From positions 1-8,025 of the forward strand of contig PXQZ01000005.1 in the NCBI GenBank assembly GCA_003021755.1: a stretch of 8,025 bases of DNA, given 5' to 3'. This stretch comes from Halobacteriales archaeon QH_8_67_36. GTDB taxonomy: Archaea; Halobacteriota; Halobacteria; Halobacteriales; Haloarculaceae. Below the pieces are notes generated by a model. That model saw only the letters and a program-made list of their open reading frames with translations, was not told the DNA's origin and ran no database searches. The translations under genes and the position numbers were made by a program. This document shows, piece by piece, positions 1 through 6,651 of this stretch (the first letter of the stretch is position 1; each line of letters begins with the position of its first letter).

Positions 1-58
1 CCACAGGTCAGAGTCGCCCCGTCACGGAGTAAAGCGTTTCGTTGCGCCCCTATCAGTG

Positions 59-181
59 TTACGCCGAGGCAAGGCCCCAGAAGTACGCGATGCCGAGCGT
101 GGTCACCACCGCGAAGATGGCCTGTAGCAGCGTGTCGACTTTCAGGTAGTCAGTGAACCGACAGCCGCCGGGACCGTACGT
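59..181 (-). pseudogene. C-terminal remnant of an SLC13/DASS-type anion permease
   Basis: Read on the minus strand, 40 codons end in TAA at 61-59. The peptide begins T-Y-G-P-G-G-C-R-F-T-D-Y-L-K-V and continues with a hydrophobic helix (LLQAIFAVVTTLGIAYFWG). The pattern YGPGGYRFxDYxKVG followed by one last transmembrane helix is what I know from the C-terminal end of SLC13/DASS permeases (sodium or proton-coupled sulfate or dicarboxylate carriers). Here Tyr is replaced by Cys and the usual Gly after the Val by Asp. The frame has no start codon: upstream of the T-Y-G-P motif it runs out of family resemblance just where the neighbouring small gene ends (181-183), and it hits a stop about ten codons further on. 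More than 90 percent of a normal permease (400-600 residues) is therefore missing, so this is a decayed fragment and not a working transporter. The family assignment rests on motif memory alone. Confidence 0.6.
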
Positions 182-504
182 TAAAGTTGGTCTGATAGCC
201 GACCGGCGTCATGAAGGCCGTCGACGACGACGGCATCGGTAGCCGTCTCGTCGCTCCACTCGCCGCCGTACACCCGGACGAGCACCTCGCCGAGACGGTA
301 GCCAAAGCGGACGGTGTCGGTGGCGTAGGTCGCGGGCTCGTCCGAGGTGGCGAGGGTTTCGTCGTAGTCCGCGTCGATGGCGTCGTCGAACCGGGCCAGC
401 GAGTCGAGGCCGCGCGTGTCGACCAGGTCAGGCTGCGTCGCCGTGTCGTCCGACTTCGCGGTCCCGTCGCCGACCACGCGCCGGATACTGTCGAACAGCC
501 CCAT
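181..504 (-). CDS. small acidic haloarchaeal protein, unrecognised
   Basis: This frame encodes 107 residues from the ATG at 504-502 (MGLFDSIRRVV). A GTG three codons further upstream is possible, but the ATG gives the natural amphipathic start. I do not recognise the family. The N-terminal 12 residues could form an amphipathic helix. Residues about 13-30 are a low-complexity acidic linker. The rest looks folded, with a conserved-looking core around FGYRLGEVLVRVYGGEW and then a Val-rich strand (DAVVVDG). Composition and codon use are typical for a haloarchaeal gene. It follows the helicase gene on the same strand after 62 bases, so the two may be co-transcribed; no strong TATA box is visible in the gap. 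Its stop (183-181) touches the permease remnant, so the C-terminus may have been changed by the event that truncated the permease. No signal peptide or membrane segment is seen. It is probably cytosolic, with unknown function. Confidence 0.72.
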   Translation of the reverse strand: MGLFDSIRRVVGDGTAKSDDTATQPDLVDTRGLDSLARFDDAIDADYDETLATSDEPATYATDTVRFGYRLGEVLVRVYGGEWSDETATDAVVVDGLHDAGRLSDQL

Positions 505-566
505 GCACACTGGAAGGCCGTGTGGCTACATCAAGGCACGGCCCGAACGTCGGCCGGTTGACGGTG

Positions 567-2651
567 TCAGTGCTCGTCGCGCAGTTCCATCTCGGCGACG
601 ATGTCGTAGGGGTCGGTCCCCTTCCGGATGCCGTCGAGCAACTGGAACGACTCGTCGGGTGCGAGAAAATGTCTGGTCACCGCACGACCCAGCGGCGTCG
701 GTTCCAGCCCGTCGATAAAGTCGTATTCGAGCAGTTTGCCCAGCGCGTGTTTCGTGGGTATCTCGCCGACCATCCGGTCGTTGAGCCGCTTGGCCTGGTT
801 GCCGGCGACGGTGACGTTCGCGAGCGTCTCCTCGACGGCGGCACCCTCGTCGTATCTCGTACTCACGGGCTCCATCTCCCCCTTGAGAAGCTTGAACGCC
901 ACCTCGTCTTCCGTCATCTCCATGCTGTTGTGGTAGGTGCAGTCCGGTTCGACGAGGACGTACACCGTCCCCTTGTCGTGGTAGTCGGGCCGGCCCGCCC
1001 GGCCGAGCATCTGGCTGAACTCCTGGACCGTGAGCCACTCGATACCCATCGCCAGGGAGTCGAAGATGACCTGCGAGGCCGGGAAGTCGACGCCGGCCGC
1101 GAGGGCGGCCGTGGTGACGACCGCCGCGAGTTCCTGGTCGGCGAACTGCTTCTCGACGCGCTTTCGCTTGCGGTTGTCGAGCCCGGCGTGATACGGCGCC
1201 GAGGAGTAGTCCAGCTTCCGGGAGATCCGGTGACAGCGCCGCCGGGAGTTGGTGAAGACGATGGTCTGGCCGCGATACCCCTTGCTCGATTTCGTGTCGA
1301 AGGCCCGCTTGACCAGCTTCTTCTCGGTCGCTATTTTCTCGCGGCCGTCGGCGAAGGTGACGTGGCGCTCGATGGGGACCGGGCGCTCCTCGAACTCGAT
1401 GAGTGTCGCCCGTAGCTTCTTTGCTAGCTGACTGGGGTTGCCGACCGTCGCCGAGAGGTAGATCCACTGGGTGTCGGCTTGCTCGCGGGCGTCACCCACT
1501 CGCTCGTGCCGGGAGGCCTCCGTCGTCCCGCGTTCGCAGTAGTATTTCAGTCGGGAGATGAGGCCGTCCAGCCGGTGGCCCCGCTCGTCCTCGCCGAGCG
1601 TGTGGACCTCGTCGATGACCACCGTGCCGACGTTCCCGAGGTCCTTACCGGTCCGAAGCGCGTGGTCGATGCCTTCGTAGGTACCGACGATGACGTCGGC
1701 GCCGGGGTCGAAGCGGCCCCCCTCGTCGGCGATGCGGCTCGCGCCCACGCGCAGGGAGACGTCCACCATGTCGCCGTAGCGGTCCTGGAAGTCGTCGTAC
1801 TTCTGGTTGGCCAGCGCGACGAGGGGCACGAGAAAGAGCATCTTCCCCTCGCCCTTGAGTACTCTGTCCAGCCCGGCCATCTCGCCGACGAGCGTCTTGC
1901 CCGTCGCCGTCGCGGAGACGACGAGCTGGTCCTCGCCGTCGGTCGCGCCGTGTTCGACTGCGAGGCTCTGCACCGGGAGCAGCGTCTCGAAGCGGGACTC
2001 CAGCCGTTGCTGGATGCCCGGATGGAGCCCGAGCGAGTCCACGCACACGGGGTCGACGTCCTCCGTCGTCGCCGAAATCTCGTCGAATTTCGTCAGGTCG
2101 GGGTCGAGCTGGCCCGACAGGAGGTTCGTGATGCGGTCCAGGTCCTGGACCTCCAGCAGGAGCTCTTCGAGCCGCTCGCGGGCGTCGCCCGTAATCGAGC
2201 CGTCGAAGGCCAGCTGGCGGTCCAGCTCCCGGCTCGCACACTCCGGACAGATGGACTCCCCGTCGGCCTCGATGGCCGTCTCGCTCGTAATCGGCGAGTA
2301 CCGCCCCCCGGAGGCACAGAACCGACAGGTGCGGACGACCTTCGCGTCCAGCTGATAGCCGTCGAGCATCTCCCGAACCCGCTCGCGAGCGATGGGACCG
2401 GTCTGCTCGGAGATGCGGATGCGGGTCGCACGGCGGGCCAGCTCGACGAACTGGTCGGGCGAGCGCAGCTGCTCGCCGGAGCCGTCCTCGATGCGGAGCC
2501 GTCGGGGCCGTGGCCCCGCGTCGGTCTCCTTCAGTTCGAGAACGCCCCGGAAGAGCCGTCCGCCGTCGCGCTGGGCGACGACGCGTATGTCCTCGCCGTG
2601 TTCGTGGAGGAAGAGCGTCTCCACCTTCGCAGCCTGCTTTGACACGGTCAT
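567..2651 (-). CDS. archaeal Ski2-like superfamily 2 RNA helicase (ASH-Ski2 type)
   Basis: This 694-residue protein carries a complete set of SF2 helicase motifs: motif I SATATGKT (246-253), Ia around PLVALANQK (276-284), Ib VGTYEG (322-327), the DEVH box (347-350), III SATVG (400-404), IV IVFTNSRR (464-471), V with TTAALAAGVDFP (513-524) and VI QMLGRAGRPDY (547-557). The DEVH box, QMLGRAGRP and a C-terminal winged-helix-like region point to the Ski2/Hel308 group. An N-terminal extension holds two CxxC pairs (C109, C112, C135, C138), a likely zinc finger. This arrangement fits the archaea-specific COG1202 helicases (ASH-Ski2), which in Thermococcales were reported to work with the exonuclease aRNase J and the RNA exosome. 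A role in RNA decay is therefore the best inference; DNA repair, as for Hel308, is the alternative. The start ATG (2651-2649) has a TATA-like AATAAAG about 20-27 bases upstream, which suits a leaderless transcript. The length is normal and no key motif is missing. Confidence 0.93.
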   Translation of the reverse strand: MTVSKQAAKVETLFLHEHGEDIRVVAQRDGGRLFRGVLELKETDAGPRPRRLRIEDGSGEQLRSPDQFVELARRATRIRISEQTGPIARERVREMLDGYQLDAKVVRTCRFCASGGRYSPITSETAIEADGESICPECASRELDRQLAFDGSITGDARERLEELLLEVQDLDRITNLLSGQLDPDLTKFDEISATTEDVDPVCVDSLGLHPGIQQRLESRFETLLPVQSLAVEHGATDGEDQLVVSATATGKTLVGEMAGLDRVLKGEGKMLFLVPLVALANQKYDDFQDRYGDMVDVSLRVGASRIADEGGRFDPGADVIVGTYEGIDHALRTGKDLGNVGTVVIDEVHTLGEDERGHRLDGLISRLKYYCERGTTEASRHERVGDAREQADTQWIYLSATVGNPSQLAKKLRATLIEFEERPVPIERHVTFADGREKIATEKKLVKRAFDTKSSKGYRGQTIVFTNSRRRCHRISRKLDYSSAPYHAGLDNRKRKRVEKQFADQELAAVVTTAALAAGVDFPASQVIFDSLAMGIEWLTVQEFSQMLGRAGRPDYHDKGTVYVLVEPDCTYHNSMEMTEDEVAFKLLKGEMEPVSTRYDEGAAVEETLANVTVAGNQAKRLNDRMVGEIPTKHALGKLLEYDFIDGLEPTPLGRAVTRHFLAPDESFQLLDGIRKGTDPYDIVAEMELRDEH

Positions 2652-2670
2652 ACGTACGTCTTGGGGGCTA

Positions 2671-2678
2671 CTTTATTC
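2671..2678 (-). promoter_or_regulatory. TATA-like box for the helicase gene
   Basis: On the minus strand AATAAAG lies about 20-27 bases before the helicase ATG at 2651. This is the spacing expected when transcription starts at or next to the start codon, as in leaderless haloarchaeal messages. No Shine-Dalgarno sequence is visible. It is assigned by position and base composition only. Confidence 0.45.
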
Positions 2679-2705
2679 ACTCGGCATCGAGCGGACCACA
2701 CCGCC

Positions 2706-2713
2706 CTTATATC
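2706..2713 (+). promoter_or_regulatory. TATA box for the M50-CBS protease gene
   Basis: CTTATATC sits about 24-30 bases before the ATG at 2736, inside the 84-base divergent spacer shared with the helicase. It is a good match to the haloarchaeal TATA element, and the distance implies a leaderless or nearly leaderless message. It also supports the start at 2736 over an upstream TTG at 2661, because the longer version would place the promoter inside the gene. Confidence 0.6.
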
Positions 2714-2735
2714 CGTTGCCCGCCAAGGTGCAGCC

Positions 2736-3917
2736 ATGCGACGGTTCCGCATCGGGAGCGTCTTCGGCATCCCCATCCAGCTCGACCTGACCTTCCTGCT
2801 CGTCCTCCCGCTGTTCGCCTGGATTATCGGGACCCAGGTCGGGCGGACGACCGACCTGTTGAACCGGTCGCTGGGCGCCGGACTGAACCCCGCTCTGCTG
2901 ACCGATGGGAACCTCGTCTGGGTACTGGGCGTCGTCGCCGCCGTCGGCCTCTTTACCGGCGTCGTCCTCCACGAACTGGGCCACTCGCTGGTGGCGATTC
3001 GCTACGGCTTCCCCATCGACTCTATCACGCTGTGGCTGTTCGGCGGCGTCGCCCAGTTGACCGAGATGCCCGAGGACTGGAAGCAGGAACTGGCAATCGC
3101 CGTCGCCGGCCCCGTCGTCAGCGTCGCGCTGGGTGCCGCCTCCTACGTCGTCTTCGTCGTCTTGCCGGGCACGGCGTCGCCCGTCGTCGAGTCCGCCCGG
3201 TTCGTCTTTGCCTACCTCGCGCTCATGAACGTCGCGCTCGCGGCGTTCAACATGCTGCCGGGGTTCCCGATGGACGGCGGGCGGGTCCTGCGGGCGCTGC
3301 TGGCTCGCACTCGGACGTACGCGCGGGCGACCCGGATTGCGGCGGAGGTCGGCAAGGTGTTTGCCATCCTGCTTGGCCTCTTCGGCCTCTTCGTTCTGGG
3401 CAACATCTTCCTGGCGGGGCTGGCATTCTTCATCTACATCGGCGCCGCCGGGGAGGCCCGCAAGACGACGATGCGGGCCGACCTGGAGGGCGTTCAGGTC
3501 AGGGACGTGATGACCCCTGCGAACCGCGTCACCACGGTGACCGCCGACGTGTCGGTCCGCGAGCTCATCGGGACGATGTTCCGTGAGCGACACACCGGCT
3601 ACCCCGTCGAGGGCAACGGCGAGGTCGTCGGACTGGTGACACTGGAGGACGCTCGCGCCGTCAACGAGGTCGAACGCGACGCCTACACCGTCGGCGACGT
3701 GATGACCACCGAACTCGTAACCGTCACGCCCGAACTCGACGTGATGGACGCCCTGAACGAGCTACAGGACAACCCGGTCGGGCGGTTGGTCGTCACCGAC
3801 GCCGACGGGGAGTTCCGCGGGCTGCTCACCCGGTCTGACGTCATGACCGCGCTCTCCATACTGCGCTCCAGCGAGGATGCCGGGCTCGGCGCGAACCGGC
3901 TCCGGACGGAGCCCTGA
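2736..3917 (+). CDS. M50 (site-2 protease type) intramembrane metalloprotease with two CBS domains
   Basis: This 393-residue protein is probably a zinc protease that cuts substrates within the membrane. The N-terminus (about 1-35) is one hydrophobic segment after a short basic MRRFRIG start. HELGH at 79-83 supplies the two zinc His and the catalytic Glu, within a hydrophobic helix. The second motif NMLPGFPMDGGR (172-183) provides the third zinc ligand, Asp180. More membrane segments lie around 118-145, 153-172 and 205-238. The cytosolic C-terminus holds a tandem CBS pair (about 255-310 and 320-375), each beginning with a VxDVMT motif; CBS pairs commonly bind adenine nucleotides and could couple cutting to energy state. 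This is the SpoIVFB-like, CBS-bearing branch of M50, and the length is typical. All catalytic residues are present, so it should be active; the substrate is unknown. It is transcribed away from the helicase gene. Confidence 0.93.
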   Translation: MRRFRIGSVFGIPIQLDLTFLLVLPLFAWIIGTQVGRTTDLLNRSLGAGLNPALLTDGNLVWVLGVVAAVGLFTGVVLHELGHSLVAIRYGFPIDSITLWLFGGVAQLTEMPEDWKQELAIAVAGPVVSVALGAASYVVFVVLPGTASPVVESARFVFAYLALMNVALAAFNMLPGFPMDGGRVLRALLARTRTYARATRIAAEVGKVFAILLGLFGLFVLGNIFLAGLAFFIYIGAAGEARKTTMRADLEGVQVRDVMTPANRVTTVTADVSVRELIGTMFRERHTGYPVEGNGEVVGLVTLEDARAVNEVERDAYTVGDVMTTELVTVTPELDVMDALNELQDNPVGRLVVTDADGEFRGLLTRSDVMTALSILRSSEDAGLGANRLRTEP

Positions 3918-4007
3918 ACGACTCGAACGGCATCGTTGGACACGCGACTGCCGTATCTGACCGCCGGCAATCCCGGCTGACAGCGGACGTTAGCGATGCC
4001 ATGAATC

Positions 4008-4144
4008 ACTAGAAAGCCCCCGCGTGCTTGACCCGGGCGACAGCGAGCCCCCGAGTGTCGCTGGCCGGGGCTTTCCGGCTGTTCGCGGTGCCGATAACGC
4101 CCGCTGCTATGGCGTTTTAGCGCTTCGGGTCCGAGACTTCTAGT
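4008..4144. repeat. palindromic intergenic element (possible MITE or structured RNA)
   Basis: The spacer between the protease and eIF2B-like genes holds nested inverted repeats. The outer arms are ACTAGAA (4008-4014) and TTCTAGT (4138-4144). Inside them GAAAGCCCC (4012-4020) pairs with GGGGCTTTC (4067-4075), nine perfect base pairs. Inside that pair GCGACA (4037-4042) pairs with TGTCGC (4056-4061); an alternative CAGCGA/TCGCTG stem uses nearly the same bases. A further hairpin follows at 4096-4116. I have an impression that GAAAGCCCC-type palindromes recur in haloarchaeal genomes, but I cannot verify this. No target-site duplication is obvious. It may be a non-autonomous mobile element or a transcribed structured RNA. 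Confidence 0.45.
4096..4118 (+). terminator. hairpin followed by a T run
   Basis: AACGCC (4096-4101) and GGCGTT (4111-4116) form a perfect six-base-pair stem with a nine-base loop, and the T run continues to TTTT ending at 4118. It could end the protease message, about 180 bases past its stop, or a short RNA starting near 4010. Archaeal termination depends mainly on T runs, so the hairpin itself may be secondary. Confidence 0.35.
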
Positions 4145-4178
4145 TACTGCCGAAACAGCAACACGATGGGGGAAGGTC

Positions 4179-4184
4179 CTTATT
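4179..4184 (+). promoter_or_regulatory. TATA-like box for the eIF2B-like gene
   Basis: CTTATT lies about 23-28 bases before the ATG at 4207, the normal distance for a leaderless haloarchaeal transcript. The bases between are GC-rich with no Shine-Dalgarno motif, which fits leaderless translation. Confidence 0.5.
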
Positions 4185-4206
4185 CCCGTCTGCCACATGT
4201 ACGTAC

Positions 4207-5058
4207 ATGATAGACGAAACGGTACGGGAGATAGAGGAGATGCAGACCCAGAGTTCCTCTATCGTCGCTGTCAAGGCCGCCAAGGCGCTGCGCGAGCTGA
4301 CCGAGCGGGAGTGCCACACCGTCGAGGACTTCACCCGCGTCGTCGAGCGCAACTCCTCGGCGCTCCAGCGTGCCAACCGCTCGCACGCGCCGCTGTACAC
4401 CACCCAGCAGCGCATCGTCGAAGCCGTCACGCAGGCCGACGTCGACAGCGTCGAAGCGGGCAAGGCGGCGCTGGTCGACGCCATCGAGGACGTGGTCGAG
4501 GAGGTCGAATCGAGCAAGCAGCGGGCCGCCGAGCGCGCGGCGAGGCTGTTCGACGACGGCGACGTAGTGTTGACCCACGAGAACTCCTCGACCGTGATGG
4601 CCACGTTCGACGAGATTCGCGGCGACGATAAGGAGCTAGAAGCCTACGTCACCGAGTCCCGACCCCGCTTTCTCGGCCGCAAGACCGCCCGCCAGCTGGC
4701 CGAGCGCGACGGGGTCGCGGCGACGCTCATCACCGACGGCGCCGCGGGCCACTACCTCGGGGAGGTCGACCGCGTCCTCATCGGGATGAACTGCCTCATC
4801 GACGACGTGCTGTACAACCGCATCGGGACCCACTCGGTCGTCGCCTCGGCGGCCAGCCACGGGGTCCCCGTCACGGCGGTTGGGTCGTCCTCGAAGTTCA
4901 TCGGCAGCGGCTTCACGTTCGAGAACACCTTCCGCCCGACCAGCGAGGTCATGCTCGAACCCGCCGAGGGGTTCGACGTGGCGAATCCGGGCTACGACGC
5001 GACGCCGACGCGGCTGCTCGACTCGGTCGTCACCGAGAACGCCGTCATGGAGTTCTAG
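4207..5058 (+). CDS. eIF2B alpha/beta/delta-like protein of the MtnA/R15P-isomerase fold
   Basis: This is a 283-residue protein with the two-part layout of the family: an acidic helical N-terminal domain (about 1-115) and a Rossmann-like C-terminal domain. Family marks are ESRPRFLGRKTA (150-161), YNRIGT (203-208), equivalent to the INKIGT motif, and the strand-turn VPVTAVGSSSKF (220-231). Relatives include eukaryotic eIF2B regulatory subunits, methylthioribose-1-phosphate isomerase and archaeal ribose-1,5-bisphosphate isomerase. The isomerases use a Cys in a THC(N/H) motif and an Asp in a GAD motif. Here the first reads THEN (123-126, Glu at the Cys position) and the second GMN (193-195, Asn at the Asp position). 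It is therefore unlikely to be one of these isomerases; a binding or regulatory role, or another reaction, is more likely. Databases usually name such haloarchaeal genes translation initiation factor eIF-2B, which is not proof of function. It is cytosolic and probably monocistronic. Confidence 0.85.
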   Translation: MIDETVREIEEMQTQSSSIVAVKAAKALRELTERECHTVEDFTRVVERNSSALQRANRSHAPLYTTQQRIVEAVTQADVDSVEAGKAALVDAIEDVVEEVESSKQRAAERAARLFDDGDVVLTHENSSTVMATFDEIRGDDKELEAYVTESRPRFLGRKTARQLAERDGVAATLITDGAAGHYLGEVDRVLIGMNCLIDDVLYNRIGTHSVVASAASHGVPVTAVGSSSKFIGSGFTFENTFRPTSEVMLEPAEGFDVANPGYDATPTRLLDSVVTENAVMEF

Positions 5059-5067
5059 CGCGACACC

Positions 5068-5685
5068 TCACAGCGTCCGAAAGACGCGAACCGTGTCCCG
5101 GTCCGTCGGCTCCCGAATCAGCTGTGCGAGCCCCAGGTCGGAGAAGACGTCCTTCCAGTTGCGGTGATACAGCGGGAACTCGTCGTCGACGTAACTCACC
5201 GCGGTTTCGCCGCGGCCCCGATGGGGGCTGTTGCCCTCGTTCTCGGCCGTAATCAGGAGGTCGCTCGTCACCCGCACCAGCTCTTCGAACACCCACGTGT
5301 CCTCCGGGTGGATGTGCTGGAGCGTCTCAACGGTGTAGACGACGTCGAACGCGTCGTCGTCGAACCCGCCGACGCGGTCCTCGACGGCGCCGGCGTGAAA
5401 CTCGCCGACCTCGGCCAGCCGGGGGTACCACTCGGCCAGCACGTCGAAGGCCTCGGCGTTTATGTCGACGCCGGTGAGGTTCTCGTAGCCCTGTCGGCGG
5501 AGCCGTTCGAGGTGGCGCCCGGAGCCACAGCCGACCTCCAGGATCGCGGCGTCGTCGCCGACGTAGTGACCCAGTACGTCCCGCAGCGTCTCGCTGACCT
5601 CGTTCGGGCCGATGTCGGCGTAGTACTCGGGAGAGTACTTGCCCGTCCGCTCGGCCCAGTCCCGACGCACGTCCTCTGGGTCCAT
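5068..5685 (-). CDS. class I SAM-dependent methyltransferase
   Basis: The 205-residue protein has a standard Rossmann methyltransferase core. Motif I is ILEVGCGSGRH (48-58), the SAM-ribose acidic motif GVDIN is at 72-76, and the DAFDVVYTVETLQHI stretch (111-125) corresponds to motif II and the usual methyltransferase strand 4 and helix. There is no membrane segment, and the substrate is not evident. A short N-terminal region (MDPEDVRRDWAERTGKYSPEYYADIGP) rich in aromatic and charged residues would form the lid over the active site. The C-terminal third (about 145-205) has a His- and Tyr-containing stretch (YHRNWKDVFSDLGL) that may shape the substrate site. The start ATG at 5685 is supported by a TATA-like box about 27 bases upstream. 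The gene converges on the eIF2B-like gene with only nine bases between the stop codons. The size is usual for small COG2226/COG2227-type enzymes. Confidence 0.88.
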   Translation of the reverse strand: MDPEDVRRDWAERTGKYSPEYYADIGPNEVSETLRDVLGHYVGDDAAILEVGCGSGRHLERLRRQGYENLTGVDINAEAFDVLAEWYPRLAEVGEFHAGAVEDRVGGFDDDAFDVVYTVETLQHIHPEDTWVFEELVRVTSDLLITAENEGNSPHRGRGETAVSYVDDEFPLYHRNWKDVFSDLGLAQLIREPTDRDTVRVFRTL

Positions 5686-5708
5686 ACCGTCCGGGTGGCC
5701 GCTGTCGG

Positions 5709-5716
5709 TAAATAAG
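5709..5716 (-). promoter_or_regulatory. TATA-like box for the methyltransferase at 5068-5685
   Basis: On the minus strand CTTATTTA is centred about 27 bases before the ATG at 5685, fitting a leaderless transcript. The remaining 107 bases up to the ZIP-like gene's stop at 5824 are GC-rich and show no other gene. Confidence 0.5.
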
Positions 5717-5823
5717 CTGGCGGTCCCGGCGGGCGCGTCGGCAGCCGCCCGTCCCGTAGCCGTCAGCGAGCGGCGTATCGAACCACCGGTCGGACGCCGC
5801 TGGTGGCGAGGCCGCCGCGACGG

Positions 5824-6576
5824 TCACAGGAGGAAGGTGCCGAGGAAGCCGACGGCCGTCGCCAGCGTGACGTACGGTCCGGCCTCCGCGTAGGCGTCGG
5901 GATAGATCTCGGCCGCGAGCGACGCGAGGACGGCGCCGCCGGCGAAGGAGCGAACCGCGCCTATCCAGTAGTCCGGCAGGGGCGGGAGGAACCAGTAGCC
6001 AAGCAGCACCGACGCGCCGACGACGAGAGCCGTGATGAACCACGCGCCCATCGTCCGCCACTGCCCCCGGTTCTCGGTCATGTTCGTCCCGGACATCATC
6101 GACTGGGAGCCGTTGGTGACGACCAGGGCAAAGAGGAACGGCAGCGCGCTCGGGCTGCTACCGACCAGCAGCGACCCCATGGCGGCGTTCTCCGGAATCC
6201 CGTCCGTCGTCACGCTGGCCCACAGTCCCCAGCCGTTCTCCTCTGACTGGTCCGCCGAGCGCTTATCGATGTAGATGTCGAGTGCGCCGAACGTGACCAC
6301 GCCGGCCAGGAAGTAACCCGACGCGGGCCACTTTCCGATGTTCTGGACCGCGGGGTCGTACAGTTCGAACGCGAGCGAGACGACGAGCGAGCCGCCACCG
6401 ACCGCAAGCAGCGCCGCTTGCCAGCGCTCCTGGGGCGGCCGCCAGATGCCGACGGCCGCGCCGACGGCAAGCGACGCGGCCGAGAACACCGCGTAGAACC
6501 ACGGATTCACGAGCAGGCCACCCGTTTCCCCGGACTGAGCGAGCAGCGCCGGGGCGGCAATGAGCAGTTCGGTCAT
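5824..6576 (-). CDS. ZIP-like membrane protein with atypical metal-site motifs
   Basis: This 250-residue protein has about eight hydrophobic segments (near 2-13, 25-45, 53-70, 86-102, 117-138, 144-160, 176-197, 206-224 and 232-250, some possibly re-entrant), as in ZIP-family divalent metal transporters. Helix-2-like VGGGSLVVSLAFELYDP (59-75), TTDGIPENAAMG (123-134) and FAGGAVLASLAAEIYPDA (211-228) resemble ZIP helices 2, 4 and 7. The ZIP helix-4 signature HNxPEG appears as DGIPEN (125-130), and the helix-5 HExPEE signature seems replaced by NGSQS (155-159). Metal specificity is thus uncertain; it could move another ion or be a diverged paralogue. The ATG at 6576 was chosen because it starts directly before a hydrophobic helix; the frame is open to a GTG at 6645, but that extension is basic and looks non-coding. 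No ribosome binding site is visible. Confidence 0.72.
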   Translation of the reverse strand: MTELLIAAPALLAQSGETGGLLVNPWFYAVFSAASLAVGAAVGIWRPPQERWQAALLAVGGGSLVVSLAFELYDPAVQNIGKWPASGYFLAGVVTFGALDIYIDKRSADQSEENGWGLWASVTTDGIPENAAMGSLLVGSSPSALPFLFALVVTNGSQSMMSGTNMTENRGQWRTMGAWFITALVVGASVLLGYWFLPPLPDYWIGAVRSFAGGAVLASLAAEIYPDAYAEAGPYVTLATAVGFLGTFLL

Positions 6577-6633
6577 CGGTTCGTGTCGTGTGCGGGCAGT
6601 CGACGAGAGCGTGCAACCGCGCCGCCGGCCGGA

Positions 6634-6651
6634 CGATACATACACTTAATT
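6634..6651 (-). promoter_or_regulatory. possible promoter of the ZIP-like gene
   Basis: On the minus strand an AT-rich stretch AATTAAGTGTATGTATCG lies 58-75 bases before the ATG at 6576, just upstream of a GC-rich leader. If it is the TATA region, transcription would start near 6615 and give a leader of about 40 bases, unlike the leaderless layout of neighbouring genes. The stretch is assigned only by composition. Confidence 0.35.

Noticed and set aside
522..1415. Long plus-strand open frame antisense to the helicase
   Set aside because: Its protein is an Arg-, Gly- and Val-rich product of GC-rich antisense sequence with no motif, while the minus strand shows all helicase motifs.
1479..2642. 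387-codon plus-strand open frame
   Set aside because: It lies fully antisense to the helicase N-terminal half and is explained by the codon bias of that gene.
2661..2735. N-terminal extension of the M50 protease from a TTG at 2661
   Set aside because: It would include the TATA box at 2706-2713, and the ATG at 2736 directly precedes the conserved start of the protein.
4012..4075. tRNA or other known RNA gene in the structured spacer
   Set aside because: No cloverleaf, no T-loop or CCA-like end and no recognised RNA family; only hairpins are visible.
3683..4198. Minus-strand frame across the protease 3' end and spacer
   Set aside because: The composition is basic and Ser/Arg-rich, no motif is visible, and most of it is antisense to the CBS domains.
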